DNA of 64,000 bases from Catonia carolina. Taxonomy: Eukaryota > Arthropoda > Insecta > Hemiptera > Achilidae. The DNA lies in NCBI GenBank assembly GCA_035578175.1, contig JAQMRL010000003.1, positions 90,560,469 to 90,624,468 on the forward strand, written 5' to 3'. A program made the position numbers and the translations under genes. Shown here in pieces: positions 24,902 through 36,364 of this stretch. The notes beneath the pieces were generated by a model, which did not search any database, had not been told where the DNA came from, and saw nothing but the letters and a program-made list of their open reading frames with translations. Each line of letters starts with the position of its first letter. Positions within the stretch are counted from its first letter, which is position 1.

Positions 24902-25825
24902 ACTTTCTCTTGCCTATATGAATATATAGGAAGGAAAGTATTGTTTTCATGTCGATTTTTCGAAATCGAGTTTTCACCGGATCTATACGTTTTCACACCC
25001 CCTGAACCCAAAAAACATGTTTTTAGCGATTGGTCTGTGTGTGTGTGTGTGTGTGTGTGAACAGAATATCTCAAGAACGGAACATCGTACGAACTTGAAA
25101 CTTGAAACTTAAGTTACATACCACTACCGAACCCGACACGAACATTTTCATCAAAATCGGTCAACCGGAAGTACTAGTTTCGTATAATTTTTCACTTTTT
25201 TGCGATTTTCTCAAAAACTGGTCCTACGATTTTTTTTTAAATCGCCTGGTTTACTACATCTTTTATGCTCTACAAGATAACGTAGGCGCCATGTTTGCTG
25301 AAATTCTGCGTGAGGCTGTTTTGACGTAAAAACATTTTCTTTTTAAGATTGCGGCTTTAATATGCATTTTAGCGCAAAACGTTATATAATAAAAGTTGTA
25401 GAAAATGTAAAATTCTACAACTTTTATTTCAAACATTTTTTTGTATAACGCTTATTTTAGCGGTAATCAGCAATTTTCTGTTTTTTTCTCACGAAAACGT
25501 GTGAAAAATTCTTTTTTTTTGAGATTTCGGCCTTAGAATGCATTTTACGACAAAAGTGTATATAATAAAATTTATAGGAAATTAAGAGATCTACAACTTT
25601 TATTTTAAGCATTTTTTTCTACAGTGCCTAGTTTAGTGTGAATGAGCGATTTTCCGTATTTTTAAGCTAAACTGAGGTCGATTTTAATTTTGCGTATTTC
25701 ACTAATGTTTTTTGAGGATAGTTTTTTGTTCATTTCTAATGTTTTAATACTAATGTTAGGTTTATTGTTAATTATTTGCATTGGCAAGAGAAAGTTGTGT
25801 GAGTGTTTCACACCAGATTTTTTTT
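24902..25825 (+). mobile_element. Family D non-autonomous element, full-length copy
   Basis: Left end ACTTTCTCTTGCC, right end GGCAAGAGAAAGT, inverted relative to each other, followed by a GTGTGAGTGTTTCACACCAG tail present in other copies. Interior: CATGTCGATTTTTCG block, AACATG, (TG)n at 25035-25059, an AACTTGAAACTTGAAACTT tandem, and an imperfect internal duplication (about 25346-25485 and 25520-25660). A 13-bp inverted pair (AAAAGTTGTAGAA and its complement) lies near 25388-25422. No transposase. A 75-codon frame over it (25102-25329) is a by-product. Confidence 0.65.
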
Positions 25826-26507
25826 AAATATGTATTTAAAATAAACAATATGTATTTACTAAAGATTAGTTAACTTAATCAGGCTACTTTAATGTTCGAG
25901 ACATAATTTTTTAAACTTTGACAATATAATAAAATATTAAAAACCTATTCTTGTACAGCCAAAAATCTGAGTAATATTTTCAACGGAGAATACTCGTGGG
26001 TTTTATCAATAACTATGAACTATAATAGCAGTTGTATGTCAAGTGGGTTGATACTACACGCTCTTCGTCATAGGTACCATGTGTAGTAAATAGGAATAGC
26101 TGGATTCTCCATAGCCGGTTAGGTTAGCATAGAGCTAGTATAGAATGCGTGAGTAAGAGATAATGAATATATTATGTGAAGTGTTGCAACTCTGTCGGGA
26201 GTCCACAACTAAATAATGCACGTCGCATGTAATGCAAAATCCACCCTCGTTGCTGGCCTGTATCACCTAAAGGCATTTGGAGAACAGGCATTTTACCAGA
26301 ATACTCTAGATTCACATGTACGTCCTACTGTCTTGAACAACAACTATTGTATTTCTATTCTTCGTTTTTTTGTTTTTGTTTTGTATTATTTTCCACTGTC
26401 TCATTCATAATTTTCACTGCGTAATACAAAATATTTCATGTTACATTAAATGTTCGTTGACATAAATTACTAATGAATAAACTTATTGTTTAAAAATTAT
26501 ATTAAAT
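25826..26507. other. AT-rich stretch without recognisable gene
   Basis: A 64-codon frame at 26216-26410 has no recognisable domain. The sequence before it (about 26040-26200) is a little richer in G+C but unrecognised. Confidence 0.4.
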
Positions 26508-26890
26508 ACTTTTACTTTCTCTTGTCAATACGAATATACAGGAAATAAAGTATTTTAATCATGTCGATTTTTCAAAATCAAGTTTCAGCGGATATTCACG
26601 TTTTCAGACCCACTGAACCTAAAAAAAACATGTTTTTAGCGATTGGTCTGTGTGTGAACAAAATATCTTAAGAACGGAACATCGTACAAAGTTGAAACTT
26701 GAAACTTAAGTTAGATACCACTAGAGGACCATACACGAATATTTTTATCAAAATCGGTCAAACGGAAGTAGTAGTTTATTCGTGACATTTTTCTATTTAT
26801 TGCGATTTTCTCCAAAAACGGTTCCTACGATTTGTTTTTAAATCACCTCATTTATTAAGTTTTTTATGCTCTACAAGATAGGGTAAGCGT
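26508..26890 (+). repeat. Family D fragment, plus orientation
   Basis: Starts TTTACTTTCTCTTG like the full copy and follows it through the CATGTCGATTTTTC block, CGATTGGTCTGTGTG and AAAATCGGTCAA to a TCTACAAGATAG point, where similarity ends. Confidence 0.7.
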
Positions 26891-26934
26891 CATATCTTGC
26901 CCTTAAGTGCCATTTCTGGTTGATACAGTTTGGT

Positions 26935-27090
26935 AGAAATGTTAGTGTCAGGACCCCTTATAATACGTCATTTAAGTTTCAAGTTTCAAATGCGTACAAA
27001 ATTTCGTTCTTGAATTATTTGTATACACTCAGACGCACACACATACACACACTCACGCACACATTAATTGTTGCAAAAGCAGTAAAACGG
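26935..27090 (-). repeat. Family D fragment, inverted, next to a plus-oriented one
   Basis: Here the AAGTTTCAAGTTTCAAATGC stretch, CGTTCTTGAATTATTTG and a CACACACA run are the inverse complement of part of family D. With the fragment at 26508-26890 it makes an inverted arrangement. Confidence 0.6.
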
Positions 27091-27113
27091 AAGAAGCTTT
27101 AGAAAGTTTCGAT

Positions 27114-27551
27114 TGTTTGAGAAATATATCAGACCGCTAATACAAAAACAGTTACCTCCTTTGTAGTCAGTCAGTTAGTACTTGACTGTGATTGGAATTA
27201 GCATTGACGGGCCGTTCCAAAATAGTGTCACTTGGGCTTAGTTCTGAATTACGTTAATAGTGCGTCTGCGTACGAGTAGTTGTGTACACGTAAGTCATTG
27301 TTTTGATTGTTGAGAGTCATTTTTTGTGGTCGAGTTTAGTTTCAGCTTTAAGGTTAGTAATTAATTTAATTGAAGTAATCTAACTGTAATTTGTTAGAAG
27401 TCTAAGCTTAGGTAGGCGTAATAATTTATTGTAATAATTACAATTTAATTATAAGTAACCGTGTTAATAAATAACTGTTATAAGTTTAAAGGACATTTGT
27501 TTAATATTTATTATATCCAGATCCCGAGAGGACCTTGGGTTAAGTGTTACA
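27114..27551. repeat. LTR-like repeat family E (possible solo LTR)
   Basis: Begins TGTTTGAGAA and ends AAGTGTTACA (TG..CA). The first ~190 bases match 62776-62985, with shared pieces such as AATAGTGTC, TGAATTACGTT and AGTAGTTGTG. Its last ~70 bases match 3990-4062. Flanking 5-mers do not form a duplication. No coding. A solo LTR is plausible but unproven. Confidence 0.4.
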
Positions 27552-28904
27552 ATGTAGACAAATTATGCAGTTTGCTTAAAACATAAGTTTTGTATTAAGT
27601 AATTTGCGACCGCTACCAATATTAACTATACACAATATCCAAGGAATTGAACTTCGAACTTTCCACTTACCAAGTTTATTGCTACAAACGCGGTCACATC
27701 AAAAGTAAATCTAACGGATATACTCGAGTTTGTTTATCTGAGAAGAGTCAAATCGAATTATAAATTATTATCCACCTCGTACCGTAGATAACTTGTTGTC
27801 AGGCTTAGAAATAGTAAACAAGCAATTAAGCCTTAATGAATATAATTAGAACGATTACGAGGATCTAAATTGATACCTACAGAATTTAATAATCACATTT
27901 TAAACAATTACTAATACAAAAATATTAAACCTTACTTAATTATAAAATTAAGCTTTCAGTGGCTTGATAAATTTTTCGCTAGATATAAAACTACTGTAGA
28001 AGGCATATAACAAAGAAAATATTTTTCAAAATTGGAAAATTTTTATATCCTGAAATATTCCCAACCGTTTTCTTGTTTTTCAGAGAAAAAACACGAAATT
28101 GTACGCAGAAAAGAAAACTCAATTGTTTCAGAGTGAATAAAAAGTTACTCCTATATTACCATCAAAAACGGTATCCTCAAATGACGAACAGAGGCGAAAG
28201 AATAAAATAATAAAAGTCTAAAACGAAATCAATGAAGTTCATTTACTGGAATCATACGAACGGTCACAGTAAAACGGGAAGGAAACGCGCAGGAAACTGT
28301 AGTTTTTTTATCCGGCTTAAATTTCTGCACTGCGATCCGATTCGTTTCTTTTTCACAATAGTGTCCACATTTCGCAACAAAACTGAGCGGGTTTAGAATA
28401 TCCACTTTCTCCGAAAGGTAGGACTTGAAATGCGTATCGAATGTGAATAATATTCGATATCGGAATAAATGTAAAGGCCTAAGGGATTTTAAATATTATC
28501 CCTTTAGATAACAAAAGAATATATCAATTCAATGGAATTGAAGAGTTGGTGACCCAATTAAAATTAAAATGTTTCTTTTACAGTGATTCCAAAAACAAAA
28601 AATGGATAAAAGAGCAGAATTATAACCGGATAATTTAAAAACGAAAATCGACATGTGCAGACTAAAGTAATGTTTTAGTACTACGAAAACTAAAATTTTT
28701 AAAGTACCTAGAAATAATTAACTTTTTTCTTAAGATTTCAATGATTTAAAAAAATGGTAATTTTGAAAGAGAAATAAGAGTCTCAAAATTAAAATTTGTA
28801 GAAAATATGTGTTTATCTAAATCTTTGAAACTCACAGTCTTGATATAGAAAGCTTTGAAAGATTAAGATTACTAACAAACCGGTAAAACTAATAATTTCG
28901 GATA
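27552..28904. other. AT-rich stretch, nothing recognised
   Basis: A G+C-richer piece around 28240-28430 has no long frame. No repeats from this window. Confidence 0.4.
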
Positions 28905-29215
28905 AAGTACCCAACGAGACAGTCTTGAGAAGAATGGGAACAGAAAAGCAGTTTGTTTATACCATCCAAAACAGGAAAATGGAATATCTGGGTCATATTA
29001 TGCGTTGACCAAGATATAAAATGCTTTGCTTGATAATACAAGGCAAGATTCAAGGGTAGAGAAACGTTGGAAGAAAAATAATTTTATGGTTGAAGAATCT
29101 TTGCGACTGGTTTCGTTGTGCCTCAACGGAGCTGTTTAAAGCTGTGGTGTCCAAAGTCCAAATAGCCATCATGATTGCCAACTTACAGTCGGAGAGAGCA
29201 CGTTAAGAAGAAGAA
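28905..29215 (+). pseudogene. RTE-type LINE C-terminal fragment
   Basis: Reads RRMGTEKQFVYTIQNRKMEY then LGHIMR, a shortened Gly/Arg block, a tryptophan-leucine segment, LFKAVVSKVQIAIMIANLQS and a stop near 29203, followed by the GAAGAAGAAAA tail. A stop interrupts it just after the LGHIMR motif. It is the same family and the same 3' end as 33862-34156. Confidence 0.7.
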
Positions 29216-30018
29216 AACTAATAACCAGGAGACAATTTTTTATTATCTATTCAGAACTGCTTATCCAATTTTTATGAAATATTTTGGTGAGAATAATGAG
29301 CTGAGTTGATGAAGGTAGCCTATGTAATATTTTTGAAAAACTAAATTTTTGTAAATGAAGAAGTTTTGAAGTGCATATTACTGTTTATGTAGAAGACACC
29401 GCATGTTTTATCTCTATATTATAAAAAAGCTGACGGATAACGGGAATATGTACTAATTAATTTTATGTTTTACCTTGGATAAAGGTGTTATGATTACTTG
29501 ACAGTTTTATTTTACCGGAATGTATAAAACCATATATTTAGAACAATGTTTGTTAACTGTCGTAATAAACATCAGTAAAACTTGTTGATGTTTTTTGTAA
29601 TATTTCTTATAAGAATAATTTTGTCTTTTACTATCGAATTACCGATCATCCATTCTATGAGGATACTAATAGTATTATAGATTTTTGTTGTAGGCGTTAA
29701 AGTAAAAGTAATATTTTAAAGTAATAAAGTTTTAATTGTATAATTTAAATTTTATTGAAGGGATGAAGGGATGTAGGTAGGCTACCAAAATGGAAGAAAT
29801 CAGATAATTCACAAAACGTTTGATTTTAGAAAGTTGATAGATTTTTTCAAAATACATATTTTGTTCTGTAGTACCTTCATCCACTAATTTCATTAATTAT
29901 TTTGTTATTGTGATACTCAAATTGAGGCTATTTCATTTTTTTAAATACATTTTCGACAGCATGTATCGATCAGCTGTTGCGGCAGTTTTTAAATTTTTAT
30001 TTATTTATTTATTTTTAT
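29216..30018. other. AT-rich stretch, nothing recognised
   Basis: No frames, no repeats apart from (TTTA)n beginning near 29996. Confidence 0.4.
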
Positions 30019-30148
30019 TTTTTTGGTTTAACGTCCGACTGTTTTGCAATTACTGCTAATGCAGACGGTGAAGGATGAAATGATTTTTTGTAACATATGA
30101 AAATATGCCTTGCCTGAATGGGATTCGAACCCAAGACCAAATTTATTT
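30019..30148 (-). repeat. SINE family B, tail type 1, head truncated
   Basis: On the minus strand: the B box (GGGTTCGAATCCCATTCAGG), CATATTTTCATATG, then the type 1 tail CATTAGCAGTAATTGCAAAA and CGGACGTTAAACC followed by an A-rich end. The A-box half has been replaced by unrelated sequence. Confidence 0.7.
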
Positions 30149-31957
30149 GGGAACAGCTAATACATACATTTCGTTACCTAAGGCAAATATTTAATTTACG
30201 TAAAATTTATTTTTTTTCTAAATTTCAATTTAAATAGTATAAAAATGTAAATCACAATATTTAATTTTTATTTCATTAACTAAATAGTAAAACGAAATTG
30301 TTTTTTCAAAATTTAATTAATAATTCATTTTATTTTATTCCAAAGTCATTATGTAGTTCCGGAGTTGTAATTGCAGCAATTAAAAATAATTTTGTCGTGG
30401 ACCAACCATCGTACAGTAAAGATGGAGTTTTGAGTTTTATTTAATGTAGCAGTTAAATATAATTATTAATTAATTAGAATTATGTTAGCGGAATGATTTT
30501 AAATTTCTACAATTAACCGCTATAAGCATCCTTCTTATGGTGTCGAATCGTACTTACATGTCACTAGTTTTTAAGATAAGAAATAGAGAACATTGCATAC
30601 CGATCAACGTTGAGTCCCTCGAATTCTCAACAGTTTGAAAAATAATTATTTTTCATTTTCCCGTTTGTTTTCTATTTGAAGTGGCTTTAAGTTTATAGTC
30701 ACATTTTCGGCTAACCGTCCGTCCTGACTACTTTACATGTATAAAACCAGCGATATTTATGTACGTACATATTTTTAGCTTCCTATATTTCAAATCGAGA
30801 GAATAATTTACAAATAAATGAAATAGTAATGCATTATAATATGATATTTATGAGATAATCTCATTGTCACATACGCTAAAGTAGGTTATATTTATCATCT
30901 ATATTCCTTTAAACGTTTTTACTTACCAGTCAGCAGTGGGTCGCAGCACACCACTATACATCAAATGTTACACTACACGCCGATTAATCACAGTCATCTG
31001 AAAAATAAAGCAAAATAGTATATAAGAAAATTGTTTTTACTTTGGTCACAAAGATAATTTACATATCAAGCATTTACCAATATTAAGCTAGTTAAAAAAT
31101 CGAACAGACTTCAGACTTCAGAGTTCAGGACATCCATGAAGGGCAAAATCAAAGTGTATATTATGTACGAAAAAAGAAGAAACACAAATGCTCTGAAACC
31201 ATACTGATATATAGGCTGCAATTAAGCTTCCAAAAATAATTATAGTAAAATAAATACAGAACAATTATTAAGTTAAACAAATCAGGGCTTACTATCGCTG
31301 TTTAATATATTTTAATCAGTAACAAATATCACTCGCTGTGTGAAATATCTATAAGAGAGTGTTTCGATAAATTATTTTGCACACAAATATTTCTTGAACA
31401 AGACTGTTTCAAATGACTTTAGATGGTTTACTTTAATAGTAAAGAAATTACAAAATGTCGTAATCAGAGGTAAAATTATTTATCTAAAGCATATCCTGTA
31501 GTAATATATTATTAGAGAAATAACGTATGTTTGTACAAAGTAATCTAAAAAAAATATCCAACCGATTTCAAGCATTCTTACATTATTGAAAAGTATACAG
31601 CTTTCTAAATAACACAGGCTAAAATCACGTAGTTTTTAAATTTTGTAAAAAATATGATTCGTTAAATGAATTCATAACTTATTTTATTTGTTTGGCAATA
31701 TTTTTGTAAGAAATTTAACTTTTTATAAGGTTAGTTTAATTTTCTATTTGTTATAACTGTAATTAATTTGTACATAAATATTTGTTTTACATTTTAAGAG
31801 GAAGTTTTATCATTTTAAGGAAAACCAGATTCAGAAAGAACTTGGAAGGTTATAATATAGTTATCGATTAGAACCACGATTTCTTCAGTCATTAAACAAT
31901 ACATTTCAATAAAATAAATAAAATCTGTAATGATTGTTTCAGTAATTATTATAATTT
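30149..31957. other. AT-rich stretch, nothing recognised
   Basis: No frame above 60 codons and no repeat family recognised. Confidence 0.4.
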
Positions 31958-32128
31958 GGTCGCCTCTATAATTAGGTGGATTGCGCGCTAGCCTACAACC
32001 CGAAGGTCCCGAATTGTATTCGTAGATAGGGTCTGAACATATTCTCAGTCAAAACACACTGGTTGAAACACATAATCCACCGAACTCACTGATAACCAAG
32101 CAGTTGAAGCGTCATTCAATTAACTAAA
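31958..32128 (+). repeat. SINE family A, diverged copy
   Basis: Head with a CGCCTCTATAATTAGGTGG A-box region and GCGCTAGCCTACAAC, a damaged B box, then ATAATCCACCGAACTCACTG and the CAGTTGAAGCG tail core. Confidence 0.6.
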
Positions 32129-32769
32129 AAAATATTTATTTAATTTAGTAAGAACCCAACATATATTAGTAATTCAATTGAGTAGTAATAAATAAATAGA
32201 TACAATGATGTATTAAAAATACGTATGGTAAGTTAGGCGATCAAACGATGAAATCGTTAAAATATAAGGAAAGGACAGTAAAAATTTCATGTTCTTTTTA
32301 TGTGAATATACAGTATAACGTTTTGAAAATTCATCGGGATCAATCAGAAAGGTTTTCGATACACAGGTATTAAATTCATAAAAATATCATAAAACACAGC
32401 CAACTTTATGACAAAATATTCGCTACCAATGATAGGAATTTATAAATAAATTTTATCATTTACCTGGACTTTCACCACGCTTTCAAATATTTAGCACACA
32501 ACTTGTTTGTATTTAAACATAGTTCAATATTTATTATAACATTATTAAACATAATAATGTATAACATTTATTATTTATTTAAAAATTAAGTTTATTACCA
32601 TGAAACATGTTTGAAATTCTTTCAATATAGTGGCTATATGAAACGGAAAAAATTGTAGCCTAATAAACGTTTATTTCAGAGTTAGTTTCTTAAAATTTCC
32701 TAATATATTTATGTACGATCAACTCAAAAAAATAAAGATAATTTTTGAAATAGAGTAAACAACATTGTT
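32129..32769. other. AT-rich stretch, nothing recognised
   Basis: No frame or repeat seen. Confidence 0.4.
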
Positions 32770-33155
32770 TTTAAGGTCATCAGCCAAAAGGCTGGTTTGA
32801 AATTCTAGAATCTTCATTAAGTAAAACGAAGAGTAAGGTGGTTTACAATTGCCTTTCTCACATAGTGGTAAAAAATGCTTATCAGCATGTCAGGTTCTCT
32901 GAAAAGTACTTCCTATCCTGCAAATGACAACTTCAAGTGATTCACCACAGAGACTGGTTGTATAATTAAATGAATTGCTCTCAGAGGAGATAACTCTGAC
33001 TAGTGCATTTTACACATCCATCTCCTGCTCTTAAATGCTTCAGTCATATAATTGGCTGACTATGTGATAAAGAACAGAACCTATATTTGTAGCTCTGGAA
33101 CTAGTAGATAGAGTGCAAGTAATTTAACACTCTACCCTCCTGTTATAGGTATCAA
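32770..33155 (-). mobile_element. Retroposon family C copy
   Basis: Matches 55777-56173 over most of its length: GTCATCAGCCAAAAGGCTGG, AAGTAAAACGA, GATTCACCACAGAG, GAGGAGATAACTCTGACTAG, TAATTGGCTGACTATGTG and an ACTCTACCCTCCTGTTATAG end. Clear target duplications were not found. Confidence 0.65.
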
Positions 33156-33276
33156 CTTTAAAAAAAGTTATGATACATATAATAGTACTTCCCCCAGAAG
33201 AAGTTATTTTTCATTTTTGTTTATCCAAAACCAGGTCATGTGTGTCCATACAAAATTAATCTATTATTATTGCTTT

Positions 33277-33462
33277 TTAGATAATCAGCTGAAAGGCTGG
33301 TTAGAACCCGTAGAGGTTTTACTAAGTAAAACGAGGAGTGAGGTGGTTTACCATGCCTTCCTCACTTAGTGGAAAAATACGATTATCAGCATGCCAGGCC
33401 TTGTGAAAAGCACATAATTATTTTCCACTCTGCAAATGACAGCTTCACTTCATTCATCATGG
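33277..33462 (-). repeat. Retroposon family C, 5'-truncated copy
   Basis: Begins with ATCAGCTGAAAGGCTGG, carries TTTTACTAAGTAAAACGAGG and ATTATCAGCATGCCAGGC, and stops within the CTGCAAATGACAGCTTCAC block. In the sense of the element this is the 3' half, about 120 bp from another copy in the same orientation. Confidence 0.65.
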
Positions 33463-33861
33463 CTATTATTATTATGTGCATATAATTATGTAGCAATTGT
33501 GTTCGAGCTGTGCGAGGGCATGGCTAAAACGACTGAAATGATTAAACTTTTTTATTTATTTTACCGTCGTTTAGATTTCAATTTACACCTAACTGTTTAA
33601 ATATCACTTAACGAATAGCCAACTCATATCGATTTTCTAAAACAAAAGCTCTTTTGAGAGGTACAAAAATAATATCGATATGTTTTGATAAGTTAACTAC
33701 ATTTTAGCTCTTAAGAATAACCGGTCAAAATTTGAATGTGCAAATTATCCTAGGTATCACTTAAAACAATATGCATGCTGATATTTATAATTATAGCTTT
33801 TTGGAAAGGTATAGAAATAATAAAATGTTAGTGTAGGATACCATTCTTTTTTACCATTCTT
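33463..33861. other. AT-rich spacer, nothing recognised
   Basis: No frames or repeats. Confidence 0.4.
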
Positions 33862-34156
33862 CTTCTTATGGTGCCTATCCGGTTCGGATGTTGGCTATCA
33901 TGATGGCTATTTTGACTTTGGAAACAGCTGCTTTGAAAAGTTGGGTCGTCGACTGGTTGAACCACGTTCTTAGATTGTTCAACCATGAAATCCTTCTTCT
34001 ACCGGGACCTCTCGCACCATTCACCTTTCCTTGCAGAATCTTTTGGAGCAACACGTAACGGTTCTCATTGCGCATAATGTGTCCCAGGTATTGGAGCTTT
34101 CGCACTTTCACGATGTCAAGAACCTCTTTATCTTTATTCATCCTTCGAAGAATTTC
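33862..34156 (-). pseudogene. RTE-type LINE C-terminal fragment, frame open
   Basis: The last ~90 codons of a 124-codon minus frame match the C-terminus of RTE-like polyproteins: LRRMNKDKEVLDIVKVRKLQ, YLGHIMRNENRY, ARGPGRRRISWLNNLRTW and VSKVKIAIMIANIRTG with a stop, followed by a GAAGAAGAA tail. The upstream codons (34157-34249) are unrelated AT-rich sequence in frame. The copy is 5'-truncated and no catalytic residue is present. Confidence 0.75.
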
Positions 34157-34285
34157 TACATTGGTGACGAAAAATGACGAAAAACATGATATGACGTAAA
34201 ATTTAAAGGTTAATAGAGCTTTCGTTATGTTACTAACTAGTGGCCGCACGCGCAGAGCAGCATTGTTTACTAAAAAATTGAGCTA

Positions 34286-34690
34286 CTGCTTGAGTCCCAG
34301 CTCCGTGTAGTTGCGTATTGAAGGGTACGGGTGAGGTATATTGAATGAGTGATGCATGCTGGGAGAACGATTGTTGTATTACTCTGATGCAAAACATTCG
34401 TTTTCAAACTTTCCGTATTTGTCATATTTGTTTGTATTTATTACAATTATTTATTTATATATTTTGATATAAGTTGGTAAGTTAAATATTATGAATCCGA
34501 CCAAGTTAATAACTCTGTAGGTATTTCTTAAATTAATGCGCCGGATGATAAGAATATGTTTTTAGTCTAGTTAGTACACGCTACCACTACAAATGCACCA
34601 GCTGTGAAATACTACTAATTCATTCATTCTCCCATTACTATAACAACGCACTGCATTCCTCCCAACTATACGGAGCTGGGTCTCAAGCAG
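34286..34690. mobile_element. MITE-like element with TA target duplication
   Basis: The left end CTGCTTGAGTCCCAGCTCCG and the inverted right end CTGCTTGAGACCCAGCTCCG differ by one base, and the similarity continues (TGTAGTT / TATAGTT). TA lies on each side (34284-34285 and 34691-34692). About 405 bp, non-coding. The TA duplication fits Tc1/mariner-type mobilisation. Confidence 0.6.
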
Positions 34691-34875
34691 TACAAATTGC
34701 TTCAGAACAGTTACTATGATTCCTTCAACCAGATATAATAGTAACGTACGATGCGTTAGAACTAGAGTACTAGTTTACAGGCTATGTTTAATGAAAAAAA
34801 TTATCTGTGACGCGTAATTTACATTCCTACTACATAAACTAAACACTGTGAATAAATTTTACTTATTTTTAATTT

Positions 34876-35112
34876 TTTTATCCCTAATGTGTTTACGCTG
34901 CAATCTGTTCAGTTTAAGAAAAATACAAGTAAGTAACCCCATGACAAAATGAGGTGAAGATGATGTCTATGACGTGTAAATGAGGTGCAGTCTTGTACAG
35001 ACTCAGGCCAATGACTTCTAATAGAGTATGATTAATAGAACACTAACCATCAAAGTACATCGGTAACCACCGTCTTGTATTAAAATCCGTACAAAAGTAA
35101 CTACCTTTTCCT
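34876..35112 (-). repeat. SINE family F, head truncated
   Basis: Shares with 57732-58066 the segments TGCAATCTGTTCA, GTCTTGTACAGACTCAGGCC, GAGTATGATTAAT and ACCATCAAAGTACA. The tRNA-like head is lost. Confidence 0.7.
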
Positions 35113-35414
35113 TTTACTTTATAGTTTAACTTTTAACTTTATACCTTTACTATGATATAAATAAGTAATACAATTTTTGAACTGCCAATTTTTCAATTAG
35201 TCGATATTGTGAACAGTGTTACAATCATTGGCTGAAATATTTGTACACACAACTGCGTTCTTTCAAAAGGAAATGAATTTAATTAAGTAATTTATGAAAA
35301 TAGACAAAATTTCTGTATTTTAGTTAGAGTCTAATTAGTGATAGCATTATGAATCATAAAAATCAAATTGGTGCAGAATGTGTTTTCAGAAGCATAGTAG
35401 GTAATAATCATAAC
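35113..35414. other. AT-rich spacer
   Basis: Nothing recognised. Confidence 0.4.
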
Positions 35415-36364
35415 GGGTGATTCAAAAAGAGCGCCGGTTTTTAAACGGCTGGTAAATTTTTGTTTATCGGTTGGCAACATTGTTAGACCTCATTTCTATT
35501 TCGGAGAAAATTCCGATTGACGATTCAGTTGTAGTTTCTCTTGTTCGCAGTGTAGTACTCTCGCAGTCTGTGTCTAACCATGGAGAAGTTTACTATTGCA
35601 CAACGAGTGTTAATCGTCAAAACATTTTACCAGAGTGGAGAGAGTTATGCGGCTACTGTCAGGCGACTTCGCGGTACTCTAGGACGTAATGAAGCACCGA
35701 ATGAATCAACAGTTCGCAGGCTCATGAAAAAGTTTTTTGAGACGGGTTCAACAGTCGACCTTAAAAGTTCTGGACGTCGTCGTTCTGGCCGAACTGAGCA
35801 GAACGTTGCGTTGGTTAGTGACAGTGTGGCTGTTAGCCCAGCAAAATCAATACGTCGCCGTTCTCAACAATTGGGTTTACGATGTTCTTCTGTACGGAGA
35901 ATTCTTCGGTATGATCTCCAATATCACCCGTATAAAATTCAGTTTCTGCACGAGAAACAATTTTGTTGCTCCGTGAACGGTTCCAGGATCGCATCATTTC
36001 TCGTAGTTCCGACCATCAATGGCCACCAAGGTCGTGTGACTTGACGCCTTGTGACTTTCATCTTTGGGGTCATCTGAAGTCATTGGTGTATGCCAATAAA
36101 CCCCGAAACATCAATGACTTGAAGGAGGAAATTCGACGGGTTATCGGGCAAATGGAAGTCGAAACTTGTCGTGCAGTAATATCCAATTTCATGGACAGAG
36201 TTGATGCGTGCCAGCGCAGTAGAGGAGGACACATGCATGACATCATTTTTCATACATGAAATCGGAAGGTAAGATGAACTTGTTGATGTATTTATTTTCA
36301 GTTTTTCAATAAAATAAATCTCTTAATTTGATATATCAAAACCGGCGCTCTTTTTGAATCACCC
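35415..36364 (+). mobile_element. Mariner-like transposon, internally deleted copy
   Basis: Left end GGGTGATTCAAAAAGAGCGC and inverted right end GGGTGATTCAAAAAGAGCGC agree over at least 26 bases, through CCGGTTTT. About 950 bp, clearly shorter than a ~1.3-kb full mariner-type element. The flanks are TAAC on the left and TATA on the right, so a clean TA duplication is not visible on both sides. It carries both ends of a transposase gene. Confidence 0.8.
35580..36259 (+). pseudogene. Mariner-like transposase, middle deleted
   Basis: The N-terminal part (from ATG 35580, open for 154 codons) starts MEKFTIAQRVLIVKTF and has the two helix-turn-helix regions of IS630/Tc1/mariner transposases, with RRRSGRTEQN between them and homology to about codon 125. 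The C-terminal part is in another frame (about 35963-36259): RERFQDRIISRSS, the WPPRSCDLTPCDFHLWG block with the third catalytic aspartate, NKPRNINDLKEEIRRVI and GGHMHDIIFHT, then a stop. The middle, with the first two catalytic aspartates, is gone and the junction shifts the frame. The protein cannot cut DNA, but the ends could be mobilised in trans. Confidence 0.8.

Noticed and set aside
35471..35976. Other frames overlapping the mariner-like transposase start
   Set aside because: They run in different frames over the same sequence and lack transposase motifs.
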